From positions 248,001 to 312,000 of the forward strand of contig NZ_JANUFD010000003.1 of the NCBI RefSeq assembly GCF_024807945.1: 64,000 bases of DNA. The letters run 5' to 3'. Numbering within the stretch: position 1 is the stretch's first letter; every line of letters starts with the position of its first letter. The position numbers and the translations under genes were made by a program. The DNA comes from Pseudomonas sp. JUb42 (GTDB lineage: Bacteria > Pseudomonadota > Gammaproteobacteria > Pseudomonadales > Pseudomonadaceae). Under the pieces are notes generated by a model. It was given only the letters and a program-made list of their open reading frames with translations, searched no databases and was not told the origin of the DNA. Of this stretch, positions 38,100-47,782 are shown in pieces.

Positions 38100-40946
38100 A
38101 TGACGCGTACCTCCGAGATTCGCCCTGACCTGGATGAGGGCATCGACCGCAAGGTTCTCAGCCAGCTTCGTAACCGTTTCCTGACGCTCAACGCCGGGCG
38201 GCTCAGCCGTGCCATGGACGGGCTGTCGACCCGCCAGCAAGGTGTTCTGACCCTTCTGCCGTTGTTCTTTCACGTCAACCATCCGCTATTGCCCGGCTAC
38301 GTGTCCGGCAGCACGCCTGCGGGCGTTTCCAGCTACGAGCCCGAGGCCCAGGTGTTGTCGGAGGCTCAGCGGCTGACGCGTTCCTTCTCTTATAAGCCGC
38401 GGCGCGGCGCTCAGCCCGACCCGATCCACGGGATATTCCTGATGGGCAGCCTCGGCAGCCTGGCTCAGGCTGAACAAAGTGATATGGATGTCTGGATCTG
38501 TCATGAGCCGGGCCTGTCTCCTGAAGATATCGCCGAACTGCGCAGAAAATGCACGGCCCTGGAAACCTGGGCCGCGACCCAGGGGGCCGAGGTGCACTTT
38601 TTCCTGATCGATCCGCAGCGCTTTGCCATCGGCGACCGCGATGCCCAGCTCAGTTCCGAAGATTGCGGCACGACGCAGCACTATCTGTTGCTCGACGAGT
38701 TTTATCGCACCGCGATCTGGCTGGCCGGGCGCACGCCGCTGTGGTGGCTGGTGCCGGTCTACGAAGAGCCGCGCTATGCCGAGTACACCCATACGCTGCT
38801 GTCCAAACGCTTCATTCGTTCGGACGAGATCCTCGATCTGGGCAACATGGCTCATATCCCGCCGGGCGAGTACATCGGCGCAGGCCTCTGGCAGTTGTTC
38901 AAGGGCATCGAGTCGCCGTACAAGTCGGTGCTCAAGCTGTTGTTGACCGAGGTCTACGCCAGTGAGCACCCCAAGGTGCAGTGCTTGAGCATGCGCTTCA
39001 AGCAGGCGGTGTTTGCCAATCGCCTGCACCTCGATGAGCTGGACCCCTACATGATGGTCTATCGGCGCATTGAGGAATATCTGACCGAGCGCAACGAGCC
39101 AGAGCGCCTGGAGTTGGTGCGGCGCAGTCTCTATCTGAAGGTCAACAAGCGCCTTACTGGCCTGTCCCGTTCGCGCAGCACCAGTTGGCAGCGCGACCTG
39201 CTTGAGAGCCTGACCAGGGATTGGGGTTGGGACGAGCGCCACCTCATGCTGCTCGACAGCCGCAATCAGTGGAAAGTCCGCCAGGTCACCCACGAGCGCC
39301 GGGCACTGGTTAACGAGCTGAACTACAGCTACCGCTTTCTGACCCAGTTCGCTCGCACCCAGCAGGTAGCCAGCTCGATCAATAAACGCGACCTCAATGT
39401 GTTGGGCCGACGTCTGTATGCTGCCTTTGAGCGCAAGGCGGGCAAGGTCGAGTTCATTAACCCCGGCATTGCCCCGGACATGGCCGAAGACACCCTGACT
39501 CTTGTGCAGTCGCCCAACAAGCGTGAGCCGGGCAAGAACCAGTGGGGTCTGTACAACGGCAGCCTCGGCGCGCACGAGTGGGAGCACTTTGCCCCGATCA
39601 AGCGCAGTCGCGAGTTGCTGGAACTGCTGGCCTGGTGTCATCGCAACAGCGTGATCGACAGCAGCACCCGCCTGGCCCTGCATCCGGGCAGCAGCGATTT
39701 GACCGAGCTTGAGCTGTTCAACCTGCTCGGCGCCCTGCAGCAGGCAGTGGAACTGCCGTTGCCGGTGGTCAGTGAAGAACGCCTGCTCAGCCCCAGCGTG
39801 CCGGATCAGATCCTGCTGCTGGTCAACGTTGGCGTCGATCCGCTCAAGCATCACCGCGAACTGAATATCCTCATGACCACCGAGCGTACCGACTCGCTGA
39901 GTTATGCCGGGGTGCGGGAAAACCTGGTCCTGACCCTGGATCAGATCACGCTCAATAGCTGGAACGAGACCCAGGTCAGCCGCTTCGATGGCGCCCACGC
40001 CCTGCTCGACTGCATGAAGGAACTGCTCAATAGCCTGCCTGAAGGCCAGCCGCAGCCAACCATTCGCGTGTGCTGTTTCTGCCACAACCGTGCGCCGGCC
40101 ATTGCCCTACGTGTCGAAGAGCTGATCAAGACGGCCCGGTTGCTATTGGCCCGACGTCTGAATCATCGCTACCTGATTCAGGTACAGCAGCAGTATCACG
40201 TACTGGAAATGGTCCCCGGCCAGGTCAATCACGTTTCGCTGCCGGACTGGCCGAGTCTGATTGATTATCTGGGCAGCGAGCTGCCGACCTATAGCCCGTT
40301 GCATCTCGACCCGCAGGCGCTGGACGACCACGACCTGACCCTGATCCTGCCTCACGGTCAGCCCGAGTGCATTCAGGTCTTCTACCGGGTCAACGAGCCC
40401 GACGCCGACCTCTACGTGCTCGACGAGCACAACGCGCTGTGGCATCAGCGCCTGCCGTACCACGACGAGCAAAGCCTGCTCTTGCCGCTGCAGCGCTTCC
40501 TGCAGGCCCTGGTTTACCGGCGTGGGGCGATGCTGCCGCTGGAAAATCCCCAGGAGCCGATCTCCCTGGAAACCCTGTACTACAAGATCCTGCCCTCCGG
40601 CCCAGGTCGCGCCCGCCGCATCGAGCCGCGCCCCGTGCCGACGGCAGCGGACAAGCCGTTCTACGATGTGCAGGCGATTGTCGAGGAAGCCTCGCCGGGG
40701 CAGATCAGCGTGACTCTGTACTGCAACGATCAGGAAGTCTCGGAGCTGGAATACGGCGATCAATTGTTTGACGTCGTAGCGCAACAGATTCTCGAACAAC
40801 GCCACGAACCCCAGCGCTACCGCTGCTACATCACCGACCTGGACTTGTCCGGGCTGCTCGGCGACACCCATGGGCAGAGCATTCTGTTCCTGCGTTACAA
40901 GGCGGATCTGGAGAAGTCGCTGAACGAGGCGATGGCGCGGGCGTAG
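38100..40946 (+). CDS. cyaA: Class I adenylate cyclase
   Basis: 948 residues. The enterobacterial-type cyclase begins with a catalytic domain (HPLLPGYVSGSTPAGVSSYEP, then GIFLMGSLGSLAQAEQSDMDVWICH with the nucleotidyltransferase GS...DMD pattern) and continues into the long regulatory half (about 500-948). It makes cAMP, the ligand of Vfr; a matching site precedes 18744. I use the ATG at 38100; a TTG 17 codons upstream is open but not needed. Confidence 0.95.
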   Translation: MTRTSEIRPDLDEGIDRKVLSQLRNRFLTLNAGRLSRAMDGLSTRQQGVLTLLPLFFHVNHPLLPGYVSGSTPAGVSSYEPEAQVLSEAQRLTRSFSYKPRRGAQPDPIHGIFLMGSLGSLAQAEQSDMDVWICHEPGLSPEDIAELRRKCTALETWAATQGAEVHFFLIDPQRFAIGDRDAQLSSEDCGTTQHYLLLDEFYRTAIWLAGRTPLWWLVPVYEEPRYAEYTHTLLSKRFIRSDEILDLGNMAHIPPGEYIGAGLWQLFKGIESPYKSVLKLLLTEVYASEHPKVQCLSMRFKQAVFANRLHLDELDPYMMVYRRIEEYLTERNEPERLELVRRSLYLKVNKRLTGLSRSRSTSWQRDLLESLTRDWGWDERHLMLLDSRNQWKVRQVTHERRALVNELNYSYRFLTQFARTQQVASSINKRDLNVLGRRLYAAFERKAGKVEFINPGIAPDMAEDTLTLVQSPNKREPGKNQWGLYNGSLGAHEWEHFAPIKRSRELLELLAWCHRNSVIDSSTRLALHPGSSDLTELELFNLLGALQQAVELPLPVVSEERLLSPSVPDQILLLVNVGVDPLKHHRELNILMTTERTDSLSYAGVRENLVLTLDQITLNSWNETQVSRFDGAHALLDCMKELLNSLPEGQPQPTIRVCCFCHNRAPAIALRVEELIKTARLLLARRLNHRYLIQVQQQYHVLEMVPGQVNHVSLPDWPSLIDYLGSELPTYSPLHLDPQALDDHDLTLILPHGQPECIQVFYRVNEPDADLYVLDEHNALWHQRLPYHDEQSLLLPLQRFLQALVYRRGAMLPLENPQEPISLETLYYKILPSGPGRARRIEPRPVPTAADKPFYDVQAIVEEASPGQISVTLYCNDQEVSELEYGDQLFDVVAQQILEQRHEPQRYRCYITDLDLSGLLGDTHGQSILFLRYKADLEKSLNEAMARA

Positions 40947-40983
40947 TAAGGCGACTCAAAGTGTGGGAAGTGAAAGCGAATTT

Positions 40984-41075
40984 TGTGGGAGCGAATTTAT
41001 TCGCGAAAGCGATATTCCAGGCGATAAATGGCTATCGGATGTAAGGGCTTCTTCGCGAATGAATTCGCTCCCACA
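40984..41075. repeat. REP pair (GAATTCATTCG family)
   Basis: Left arm with one change (GAGCGAATTTATTCGCGAAA) from 40984, right arm GCGAATGAATTCGCTCCCAC to 41075. It separates cyaA from the convergent DUF1289 gene. Confidence 0.88.
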
Positions 41076-41088
41076 TTCACCTGAAGGC

Positions 41089-41334
41089 TCAGGTGCTCTG
41101 CGAGGCGCTTTCCCGACGCAATTGCGCCTGCGCTTTGATCTGACGCCTGCGCTCATCATCAGCCGAGCGCCATTCGCGGATGTCTTCCACATGGCGAAAG
41201 CAGCCCATGCAGACTTTCTGCTCGTCGAGTCGGCACAGGCTGATGCAGGGCGACGACACGGCCGGGCTGACATTGCTGAACAGCGGCTTGGGCGGACGCG
41301 GCGTCGGGGTCGTTACAGGGGCGTCGCTCACCAT
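41089..41334 (-). CDS. DUF1289 family zinc-finger-like protein
   Basis: 81 residues. The conserved block SSPCISLCRLDEQKVCMGCFRHVEDIREW holds four cysteines that probably bind iron or zinc. Its start overlaps the cyaY stop by one base (TGATG), a pairing that suggests a link to iron handling. Function unknown. Confidence 0.88.
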   Translation of the reverse strand: MVSDAPVTTPTPRPPKPLFSNVSPAVSSPCISLCRLDEQKVCMGCFRHVEDIREWRSADDERRRQIKAQAQLRRESASQST

Positions 41335-41666
41335 CAGATCTCTTCGAAGTCCAGCTCGATACCGGCCTGTTCAAAGACGATGCGCACCAACATTTCGCTG
41401 AGCAGTTCGTCGCTGGTGTCACAGCTCCAGCGTTTCTCTTCTTCGTCGTAGTCGAAGTGGAAACCACCGGAACGGGCCGCCAGCCACAGTTGGCGCAGGG
41501 GTTCCTGGCGGCTGAAGATCAGCTGGGCGCCGTTTTCGAACTTCACGGTCAGTACGCCTGCCGAGTTTTCCAGGTCCACATCGAGACCACTTTCATCGAA
41601 AATATCCTCCAGCTTTTCCTGGGTGGCATCGACCAGATCGTGGAAGCGGGCTTCGGTCAAACTCAT
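41334..41666 (-). CDS. cyaY: Frataxin-like iron donor CyaY
   Basis: 110 residues. The acidic first helix MSLTEARFHDLVDATQEKLEDIFDESG and LRQLWLAARSGGFHFDY are the frataxin hallmarks. It binds iron and modulates IscS during Fe-S cluster assembly. Divergent from the lptM-lysA operon. Confidence 0.95.
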   Translation of the reverse strand: MSLTEARFHDLVDATQEKLEDIFDESGLDVDLENSAGVLTVKFENGAQLIFSRQEPLRQLWLAARSGGFHFDYDEEEKRWSCDTSDELLSEMLVRIVFEQAGIELDFEEI

Positions 41667-41828
41667 TACGGGAACCTCGAAAAGTGTCTACTGATGGCAC
41701 AGCGACGCAAGATACGGTCGCTTTCGGGCAAATGCAAAGGCTACCGGCCAGGACGCCAATATTCCGCATCTATGTCATAAATAGCCAATACTCGCGTCAA
41801 AGGCCCGCCGGACGGGAGGTTCGCCGCA

Positions 41829-41857
41829 TAGGCAAGCCGACAGGTGGCCGGTATACT
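41829..41857 (+). promoter_or_regulatory. Sigma70 promoter of lptM-lysA-dapF
   Basis: -35-like TAGGCA (41829-41834), 17-base spacer, -10 TATACT (41852-41857), placing the transcription start about 25-30 bases before the lptM ATG. Four of six bases match in the -35 and five of six in the -10. Confidence 0.5.
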
Positions 41858-41890
41858 CGGGCGCAATTAATGCTTTCCAAAGGATTTCGC

Positions 41891-42043
41891 ATGAAGCGCC
41901 TGATCTCTTCCGTTGCCGCGCTCCTCGCGGTCGCCTGTCTTGTTAGCGCCTGCGGCCAGAAAGGCCCGTTGTACATGCCTGATGGCGAGACATCGTCAGC
42001 CCAGCAAGGCAAATCGCAATCGCACAAGCACTCGACTTTGTAA
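41891..42043 (+). CDS. lptM: Small lipoprotein LptM (YifL/LppL-like)
   Basis: 50 residues: signal peptide MKRLISSVAALLAVACLV, lipobox SAC, then the invariant GQKGPLYMPD that defines the family, and a short polar tail. LptM assists maturation of the LPS translocon LptD. It precedes lysA by eight bases, as in most gamma-proteobacteria. Preceded by AAAGGAT. Confidence 0.92.
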   Translation: MKRLISSVAALLAVACLVSACGQKGPLYMPDGETSSAQQGKSQSHKHSTL

Positions 42044-42051
42044 GGACTAAC

Positions 42052-43299
42052 ATGGACGCCTTCAACTACCGCGACGGTGAATTGTTCGCGGAGGGAGTGG
42101 CATTGTCTGCCATTGCCGAGCGCTTCGGCACGCCGACTTACGTTTACTCCCGCGCCCACATCGAGGCGCAATACCGGGCCTACGCTAACGCGCTGGACGG
42201 CATGCCGCATCTGGTGTGCTTCGCCGTCAAGGCCAACTCCAACCTGGGCGTGCTCAATGTCCTGGCGCGTCTGGGCGCTGGTTTTGACATTGTTTCGCGT
42301 GGCGAACTGGAGCGGGTACTGGCCGCCGGTGGTCAGGCTGACAAGATCGTTTTCTCTGGCGTCGGCAAGACCCGTGAAGACATGCGTCGTGCCCTGGAAG
42401 TCGGTGTGCATTGCTTCAACGTCGAGTCCACCGACGAGCTGGAGCGCCTGCAACTGGTTGCCGCCGAGTTGGGCGTTCGCGCGCCGGTCTCGCTGCGCGT
42501 CAATCCGGATGTCGATGCGGGCACTCACCCGTACATCTCCACCGGCCTCAAGGAAAACAAGTTCGGCATCGCCATCGCGGACGCCGAAGACGTGTATCTC
42601 CGTGCCGCGCACCTGCAAAACCTCGAAGTGATCGGCGTCGATTGCCATATCGGCTCGCAGCTGACCACTCTGGAGCCATTCATCGATGCTCTGGATCGCC
42701 TGCTCGATCTGGTCGATCGCCTCGGTGATTGCGGTATCCACCTGCGTCACATCGACCTGGGTGGCGGTCTTGGTGTGCGTTATCGCGATGAAGAGCCGCC
42801 GCTGGCCGAGTCCTATATCAAGGCCGTGCGTGCCCGTCTGGAAGGTCGTGACCTGGGTCTGATGTTCGAGCCTGGGCGTTTCATCGTCGCCAACGCCGGT
42901 GTCCTGCTGACGCAGATCGAATACCTCAAGCACACCGAACACAAGGATTTCGCCATCGTCGATGCGGCCATGAACGACCTGATCCGCCCGGCGCTGTACC
43001 AGGCCTGGATGGACGTCAAGGCCGTGCGCCCGCGTGATGGCGAGACCCGCAACTACGACATCGTTGGCCCGATTTGCGAGACCGGCGACTTCCTGGCCAA
43101 AAGCCGTGACCTGAGCCTTGCCGAAGGCGACCTGCTGACCGTGCATTCGGCCGGGGCCTACGGTTTCGTCATGAGCTCCAACTACAACACCCGCGGCCGT
43201 GCCGCCGAGGTGCTGGTAGATGGTGACCAGGCATTCGAAATCCGCCGCCGCGAAACCGTGGCCGAGCTGTATGCCGGCGAAAGCCTGCTGCCGGAGTGA
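42052..43299 (+). CDS. lysA: Diaminopimelate decarboxylase
   Basis: 415 residues. PLP-dependent alanine-racemase-type barrel with the cofactor lysine in VCFAVKANSN (about residue 61), the phosphate-binding HIDLGGGLGV and the substrate-side cysteine of GPICETGDFLA. It makes lysine from meso-diaminopimelate. Followed after three bases by dapF. Confidence 0.97.
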   Translation: MDAFNYRDGELFAEGVALSAIAERFGTPTYVYSRAHIEAQYRAYANALDGMPHLVCFAVKANSNLGVLNVLARLGAGFDIVSRGELERVLAAGGQADKIVFSGVGKTREDMRRALEVGVHCFNVESTDELERLQLVAAELGVRAPVSLRVNPDVDAGTHPYISTGLKENKFGIAIADAEDVYLRAAHLQNLEVIGVDCHIGSQLTTLEPFIDALDRLLDLVDRLGDCGIHLRHIDLGGGLGVRYRDEEPPLAESYIKAVRARLEGRDLGLMFEPGRFIVANAGVLLTQIEYLKHTEHKDFAIVDAAMNDLIRPALYQAWMDVKAVRPRDGETRNYDIVGPICETGDFLAKSRDLSLAEGDLLTVHSAGAYGFVMSSNYNTRGRAAEVLVDGDQAFEIRRRETVAELYAGESLLPE

Positions 43300-43302
43300 C
43301 CC

Positions 43303-44133
43303 ATGCTGCTGCGTTTTACCAAGATGCACGGCCTGGGCAACGACTTCATGGTCCTCGACCTTGTCAGTCAGCACGCGCATATTCTGCCCAAGCACGCCAA
43401 GCAATGGGGTGACCGGCATACAGGTGTCGGCTTCGACCAGCTGTTGCTGGTCGAGGCGCCGAATAATCCCGAGGTGGACTTCCGCTACCGGATCTTCAAC
43501 TCCGACGGTTCCGAGGTCGAGCAGTGCGGCAACGGCGCGCGCTGCTTCGCCCGTTTTGTGCTGGACAAGCGTCTGACCGCCAAGCGGCAGATTCGCGTCG
43601 AGACCAAGAGCGGCATCATTGAGCTGGATATCCGCAACGACGGCCAGATCAGCGTCGACATGGGCCAGCCGCGTCTGGTGCCGGAAGAAATTCCGTTCCA
43701 GGCCAGCGAACAGGCGCTGAACTACAGCGTCGATGTCGAGGGCCAGGCGGTCGAGTTGTTCGCTGTATCCATGGGTAACCCCCATGCGGTGCTGCGCGTC
43801 GACGATATCAACGGCGCCCCGGTACATACTCTCGGGCCGAAGATCGAAAACCATCCGCGCTTCCCGGCGCGGGTCAATGTCGGTTTCCTCCATGTGGTGG
43901 ATCGTCAGCGCGCACAATTGCGCGTCTGGGAGCGCGGCGCCGGGGAAACCCAGGCCTGCGGTACCGGCGCCTGCGCAGCTGCGGTGGCGGCCATCAGCCA
44001 AGGCTGGATGGATTCACCACTGCTGATCGACCTGCCGGGCGGCAGACTGTCCATCGAATGGGCAGGCCCCGGCCAACCGGTGGTGATGACCGGCCCCGCC
44101 GTACGGGTTTACGAAGGCCAAGTTCGTCTATGA
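43303..44133 (+). CDS. dapF: Diaminopimelate epimerase
   Basis: 276 residues, with both catalytic cysteines in their signatures [13 protein letters not shown] (about Cys72) and [12 protein letters not shown] (about Cys220). Converts LL- to meso-diaminopimelate for lysine and peptidoglycan. Confidence 0.98.
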   Translation: MLLRFTKMHGLGNDFMVLDLVSQHAHILPKHAKQWGDRHTGVGFDQLLLVEAPNNPEVDFRYRIFNSDGSEVEQCGNGARCFARFVLDKRLTAKRQIRVETKSGIIELDIRNDGQISVDMGQPRLVPEEIPFQASEQALNYSVDVEGQAVELFAVSMGNPHAVLRVDDINGAPVHTLGPKIENHPRFPARVNVGFLHVVDRQRAQLRVWERGAGETQACGTGACAAAVAAISQGWMDSPLLIDLPGGRLSIEWAGPGQPVVMTGPAVRVYEGQVRL

Positions 44134-44146
44134 GTGAGCATATCCA

Positions 44147-44881
44147 ATGACTGATCAGCCTCAGACTTCAACCGAAAAGCCCAGCGAATCGCCTGTCGAT
44201 ACCGCAACGCCCAACCTTGAAGCAGAGGCAGTCATTGCTTACCTGCTCCAGCATCCGGGCTTCTTTGCCGAGCACGACGAACTTCTGGTATCGATGCGCA
44301 TTCCGCACCAGCGTGGCGATACCGTCTCGCTGGTCGAGCGCCAGCTCAAGCTGCTGCGCGAACGCAATATCGAGATGCGCCATCGTCTGTCGCAACTGAT
44401 GGATGTGGCCCGCGACAACGATCGGCTGTTCGACAAGACCCGGCGTTTGAATCTGGCGTTGATGGACGCCGTCAGCCTGGACGAAATCGTCATCGCCGTG
44501 GAAGACAGCCTGCGCCAGGAATTCATGGTGCCGTTTGTCAGCCTGATCCTGTTCAGCGACAGCGCCATGCCGGTGGGCCGCTGGGTCAGCAGTGCCGAGG
44601 CGCAGAAGGCCATCGGCGGCCTGATGGGCGAAAAAACCGTGTGCGGCACCTTCCGTGAGCATGAGCTGGCCTTTCTGTTCGGTGCCGAGCAGGGCAAGGA
44701 AGTCGGCTCTGCCGCCATCGTCACCCTGAACCACCTTGGCCTACACGGCGTGCTGGCCATCGGCAGCCGTGATCCGCAGCACTATAAGAGCTCAGTGGGC
44801 ACGCTGTTCCTCAACTACATCGCCGATGTCCTGAGCCGCCTGCTGCCGCGCTTTACCCACGCTCTGCGTTCGGTCCGCTAG
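44147..44881 (+). CDS. DUF484 family GAF-like protein
   Basis: 244 residues. The N-terminus includes [18 protein letters not shown]; a coiled segment ([21 protein letters not shown]) leads to a GAF-like domain ending with [16 protein letters not shown]. The family always lies between dapF and xerC; function unknown. Two bases separate it from xerC. Confidence 0.93.
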   Translation: MTDQPQTSTEKPSESPVDTATPNLEAEAVIAYLLQHPGFFAEHDELLVSMRIPHQRGDTVSLVERQLKLLRERNIEMRHRLSQLMDVARDNDRLFDKTRRLNLALMDAVSLDEIVIAVEDSLRQEFMVPFVSLILFSDSAMPVGRWVSSAEAQKAIGGLMGEKTVCGTFREHELAFLFGAEQGKEVGSAAIVTLNHLGLHGVLAIGSRDPQHYKSSVGTLFLNYIADVLSRLLPRFTHALRSVR

Positions 44882-44883
44882 CG

Positions 44884-45789
44884 ATGGAACGACAACTGGA
44901 GGCTTACTGCACACACTTGCGCAGTGAGCGCCAAGTGTCGCCCCATACGCTGGACGCCTATCGTCGCGATCTGAGCAAGGTCCTGGCGTTTTGCGAGAAG
45001 GAGCGCATCGCCAGCTGGGCCGCGCTGGATACGCCGCGCCTGCGCAGTCTGGTGGCCCGTCAGCATCAGAAGGGCCAGTCATCCCCCAGTTTGGCCCGGC
45101 TACTGTCGGCGGTGCGCGGTTTCTATCAGTACCTCAACCGTGAAGGCCTGTGCGCGCATGATCCGGCCAATGGCCTGTCACCACCCAAGGGCGAACGCCG
45201 CCTGCCCAAGACCCTCGACACCGATCGCGCCCTGCAATTGCTGGATGGCGCCATCGAGGACGATTTTCTCGCCCATCGCGATCAGGCGATTCTTGAACTG
45301 TTCTATTCTTCCGGCTTGCGCCTGTCCGAACTCACCGGGTTGAATCTCGATCAGCTGGATCTGAGTGACGGTCTGGTGCAGGTATTGGGCAAGGGCAGCA
45401 AGACGCGTGTGCTGCCGGTGGGGCGCAAGGCGCGTGAGGCGTTAGAGTCGTGGTTGGCGTTTCGCAGCCAGGCCAACCCGCAGGATGATGCGGTATTTAT
45501 CAGCCAGCAGGGGCGCCGCCTCGGCCCGCGGACTATTCAGGTGCGCATCAAGGCCGCAGGCGTGCGTGAGCTGGGGCAGAACCTGCACCCGCACATGCTG
45601 CGCCACTCCTTTGCCAGCCACCTGCTGGAGTCCTCTCAGGACCTGCGCGCGGTACAGGAGTTGCTTGGCCACGCCGACATCAAGACCACGCAGATCTATA
45701 CGCACCTGGATTTCCAGCATCTGGCGACGGTGTACGACAGCGCCCATCCTCGGGCCAAACGCAAAGGTTCTTCCGACAATGAGCATTAA
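44884..45789 (+). CDS. xerC: Site-specific tyrosine recombinase XerC
   Basis: 301 residues. SAM-like N-terminal domain ([20 protein letters not shown]) and catalytic domain with the R-K-H-R-H-Y set: [51 protein letters not shown]. It resolves chromosome dimers at dif with XerD. Its last 11 bases overlap the HAD gene. Confidence 0.97.
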   Translation: MERQLEAYCTHLRSERQVSPHTLDAYRRDLSKVLAFCEKERIASWAALDTPRLRSLVARQHQKGQSSPSLARLLSAVRGFYQYLNREGLCAHDPANGLSPPKGERRLPKTLDTDRALQLLDGAIEDDFLAHRDQAILELFYSSGLRLSELTGLNLDQLDLSDGLVQVLGKGSKTRVLPVGRKAREALESWLAFRSQANPQDDAVFISQQGRRLGPRTIQVRIKAAGVRELGQNLHPHMLRHSFASHLLESSQDLRAVQELLGHADIKTTQIYTHLDFQHLATVYDSAHPRAKRKGSSDNEH

Positions 45790-46474
45790 GCTGGTTACGT
45801 TCGATCTGGATGACACGTTATGGGACACCGCCCCCGCCATCGTCAGTGCCGAAGCTGGCCTGCGTGACTGGCTGGCCGAGAACGCGCCCAAGCTGGGGCC
45901 GGTGCCGGTGGAACACCTGTGGGAAATCCGCGCGCGTCTGGTGGAGGAAGATCCGTCGTATCGCCACCGCATCAGCGCGCTGCGCCGCCGCGTGCTGTTC
46001 CATGCCCTGGAAGACGCCGGTTACCCGAATGAGCAGGCATTCGAGCTGGCAGGGCAGAGCTTCGAGGTGTTCCTGCATGGGCGGCATCAGGTGGAAATAT
46101 TCCCCGAGGTGGTGCCGACCCTGGAACTTCTCTCCCAGCGCTACACCCTAGGCGTGATCACCAACGGCAACGCCGACGTTCGCCGCCTGGGCCTGGCGGA
46201 TTACTTTGCCTTCGCCCTGTGCGCCGAAGATCTGGGCATCGGCAAGCCCGACCCGGCACCGTTCGTGGAGGCGCTCAAACGCGGCCAGGTCGAGGCCAGT
46301 GCAGCCGTACACATCGGCGACCACCCCAGCGACGACGTCGCCGGTGCGCAACGGGCCGGCATGCGCGCCATCTGGTACAACCCGGGTGGCAAGGTCTGGG
46401 AAGGCGATAAGCCGCCGGATGCGGAGATCAGAAGGTTGACCGACTTGTCCGAGGTGCTGGCGCGCTGGGCCTGA
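45779..46474 (+). CDS. HAD-superfamily hydrolase (YigB-like)
   Basis: 231 residues. The catalytic DLDDTLWD (Asp9 nucleophile, Asp11 acid) opens the protein, then GVITNGNAD and [10 protein letters not shown] and [17 protein letters not shown] complete the four HAD motifs. YigB of E. coli dephosphorylates FMN in flavin metabolism and lies in the same position after xerC, so that role is plausible. Last gene of the lptM-lysA operon. Confidence 0.92.
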   Translation: MSIKLVTFDLDDTLWDTAPAIVSAEAGLRDWLAENAPKLGPVPVEHLWEIRARLVEEDPSYRHRISALRRRVLFHALEDAGYPNEQAFELAGQSFEVFLHGRHQVEIFPEVVPTLELLSQRYTLGVITNGNADVRRLGLADYFAFALCAEDLGIGKPDPAPFVEALKRGQVEASAAVHIGDHPSDDVAGAQRAGMRAIWYNPGGKVWEGDKPPDAEIRRLTDLSEVLARWA

Positions 46475-46500
46475 CCAGCATCTATTGCGGGAATGAATTC

Positions 46501-46608
46501 TGTGGGGGCGAATGGTGTGGAGGCGAATTCATTCGCGAAGAGGCCGGTACATTCGACGCATTTGTATTGTACGTACTACCGCATTTGCGAATGAATTCGC
46601 TCCCACAG
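46501..46608. repeat. REP pair with a partial extra copy
   Basis: A complete doublet (left arm from 46515, right arm ending at 46608) is preceded by a partial third arm (TGTGGGGGCGAATG, 46501-46514), and GCGGGAATGAATTC lies just before it. The spacer CCGGTACATTCGACGCATTTGTA is nearly the same as in the doublet at 22012. Confidence 0.85.
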
Positions 46609-46633
46609 TGCCGCTGCTGACTATCCAGCAGGC

Positions 46634-46667
46634 AAAAAAAAGCCCGCAGCGACAGCGGGCTTTTTTC
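46634..46667. terminator. Bidirectional terminator between the HAD gene and sutA
   Basis: AGCCCGC (46641-46647) and GCGGGCT (46655-46661) form a stem with an AGCGACA-type loop, preceded by eight A and followed by six T, so it can work on both strands for the convergent genes. Confidence 0.9.
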
Positions 46668-46684
46668 ATGCAGCGGCCAGCACC

Positions 46685-47011
46685 TTAGATAGGGCGGCTG
46701 CCATATTTGTTGTCAGGCTTCTTGGGCGGGTCGGCGACCACATTGGCCTCCACTTCCTGCACCTTGCCGCCACGGGCAAGAAACTCTTCCATGGCGCGGG
46801 CCAGAGCATCACGCTCTTTGTTCTTGGCCTCGACGCTAGGCAATTCGTCCACCGAGACAGCGGCCTTGGCCTTGCCTTTGGTGGGAGTCGCCGAGACTTC
46901 TACGCTGTCGTCGACTTCCGTGCCATCGTCTTCGGGAGCAGCTGCAAGCTCCTCACCGTCCTCTTCACCTTCCAGATCATCAACCAGATCGTCGTTGTCG
47001 TCGTCGCTCAT
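46685..47011 (-). CDS. sutA: RNA polymerase-binding protein SutA
   Basis: 108 residues. A very acidic N-terminal half (DDDNDDLVDDLEGEEDGEEL), a central helix (SVEAKNKERDALARAMEEFL) and a short C-terminal tail ending YGSRPI. This arrangement is that of P. aeruginosa SutA, a slow-growth transcription factor that binds RNA polymerase and favours ribosomal promoters. The neighbours yjbQ, amtB and glnK agree with the P. aeruginosa locus. Confidence 0.9.
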   Translation of the reverse strand: MSDDDNDDLVDDLEGEEDGEELAAAPEDDGTEVDDSVEVSATPTKGKAKAAVSVDELPSVEAKNKERDALARAMEEFLARGGKVQEVEANVVADPPKKPDNKYGSRPI

Positions 47012-47080
47012 GTTCTACCTCATGACTTGCGAAAGCAGATTAGTTATAGCCCAGCTGCGTCCAATTTCGAACACAGCCAG

Positions 47081-47112
47081 AAAAAATTCAACAACCGCCG
47101 TTACCCGGCGGT
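47081..47112 (-). terminator. yjbQ terminator
   Basis: On the minus strand ACCGCCG-GGTAA-CGGCGGT is followed by TGTTGAATTTTTT. The stem overlaps the yjbQ stop codon, which is unusual but clear. Confidence 0.75.
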
Positions 47113-47537
47113 CATGCACCCTCGCCCTGCAAAGTGGCGAGGACGTTGCGAGCACCACCGGCATCACGGTGTTCGCCAAGATAAACGCCTTGCCATGTAC
47201 CCACTGCCAATCGTCCTGCCGTAACCGGCAACAGTAACTGGCAGCCTAGCAAACTGGCTTTGAAATGCGCCGGCAAGTCGTCCGGTCCTTCGTCGTCATG
47301 TTCATAACCCGCGATACCCTGGGGCACCAGGCGGTTGAAGAAACGTTCGAAGTCACGGCGTACCGCCGGGTCGGCATTTTCGTTGATGGTCAACGAAGCC
47401 GAAGTATGTTGCAGCCACAAATGCAGCAGCCCGACACGACATTCACGCAGCTGCGGCAGGCCTGCGAGGATCTCGTCGGTCACCAGATGAAACCCTCGGG
47501 GCCTGGCCCGCAGGGTGATTCTGGTTTGTTGCCACAT
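47112..47537 (-). CDS. YjbQ/UPF0047 family protein
   Basis: 141 residues. The family core [21 protein letters not shown] and the histidine-rich [22 protein letters not shown] are present. Members have been reported to show thiamine-phosphate synthase activity in overexpression, but the natural role is unclear. Start at 47537 (MWQQTRITL); the nine upstream codons lack a ribosome-binding site. Confidence 0.92.
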   Translation of the reverse strand: MWQQTRITLRARPRGFHLVTDEILAGLPQLRECRVGLLHLWLQHTSASLTINENADPAVRRDFERFFNRLVPQGIAGYEHDDEGPDDLPAHFKASLLGCQLLLPVTAGRLAVGTWQGVYLGEHRDAGGARNVLATLQGEGA

Positions 47538-47741
47538 ACCGTTCTCCGCATGCTCGGCGCGCATTCTAACGCGCCTGAAGAAAAAACAAAGAGCGCAATA
47601 AACCGGCTTTTCAACAAGTTAGCCAAAGGTCTGACGGGCAAGCGGCCAGTACGCATCGACAATGCTGAAATCATCGGCGAAAAAACCGTTCCAGCGCAAT
47701 AACGCTTGTGCTCCAACTTGACTGATTGACAAACACCAGAC

Positions 47742-47774
47742 AAAAAAATGCCCGGTAAACCGGGCATTTTTTTT
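47742..47774 (-). terminator. amtB terminator
   Basis: ATGCCCGG-TAAA-CCGGGCAT stem flanked by A7 and T8. It ends the glnK-amtB transcript nine bases after the amtB stop and may also act on the other strand. Confidence 0.9.
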
Positions 47775-47782
47775 GCGATGAC

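Noticed and set aside
38286..40085. 599-codon ORF antisense to cyaA
   Set aside because: Shadow of the cyclase gene, no recognisable domain.
41797..44001. 734-codon ORF antisense to lysA and dapF
   Set aside because: Spans two well-identified genes; typical high-GC shadow frame.
45485..45778. 98-codon N-terminal extension of the HAD gene
   Set aside because: It lies inside xerC in another frame; the HAD motif starts at the methionine at 45779.
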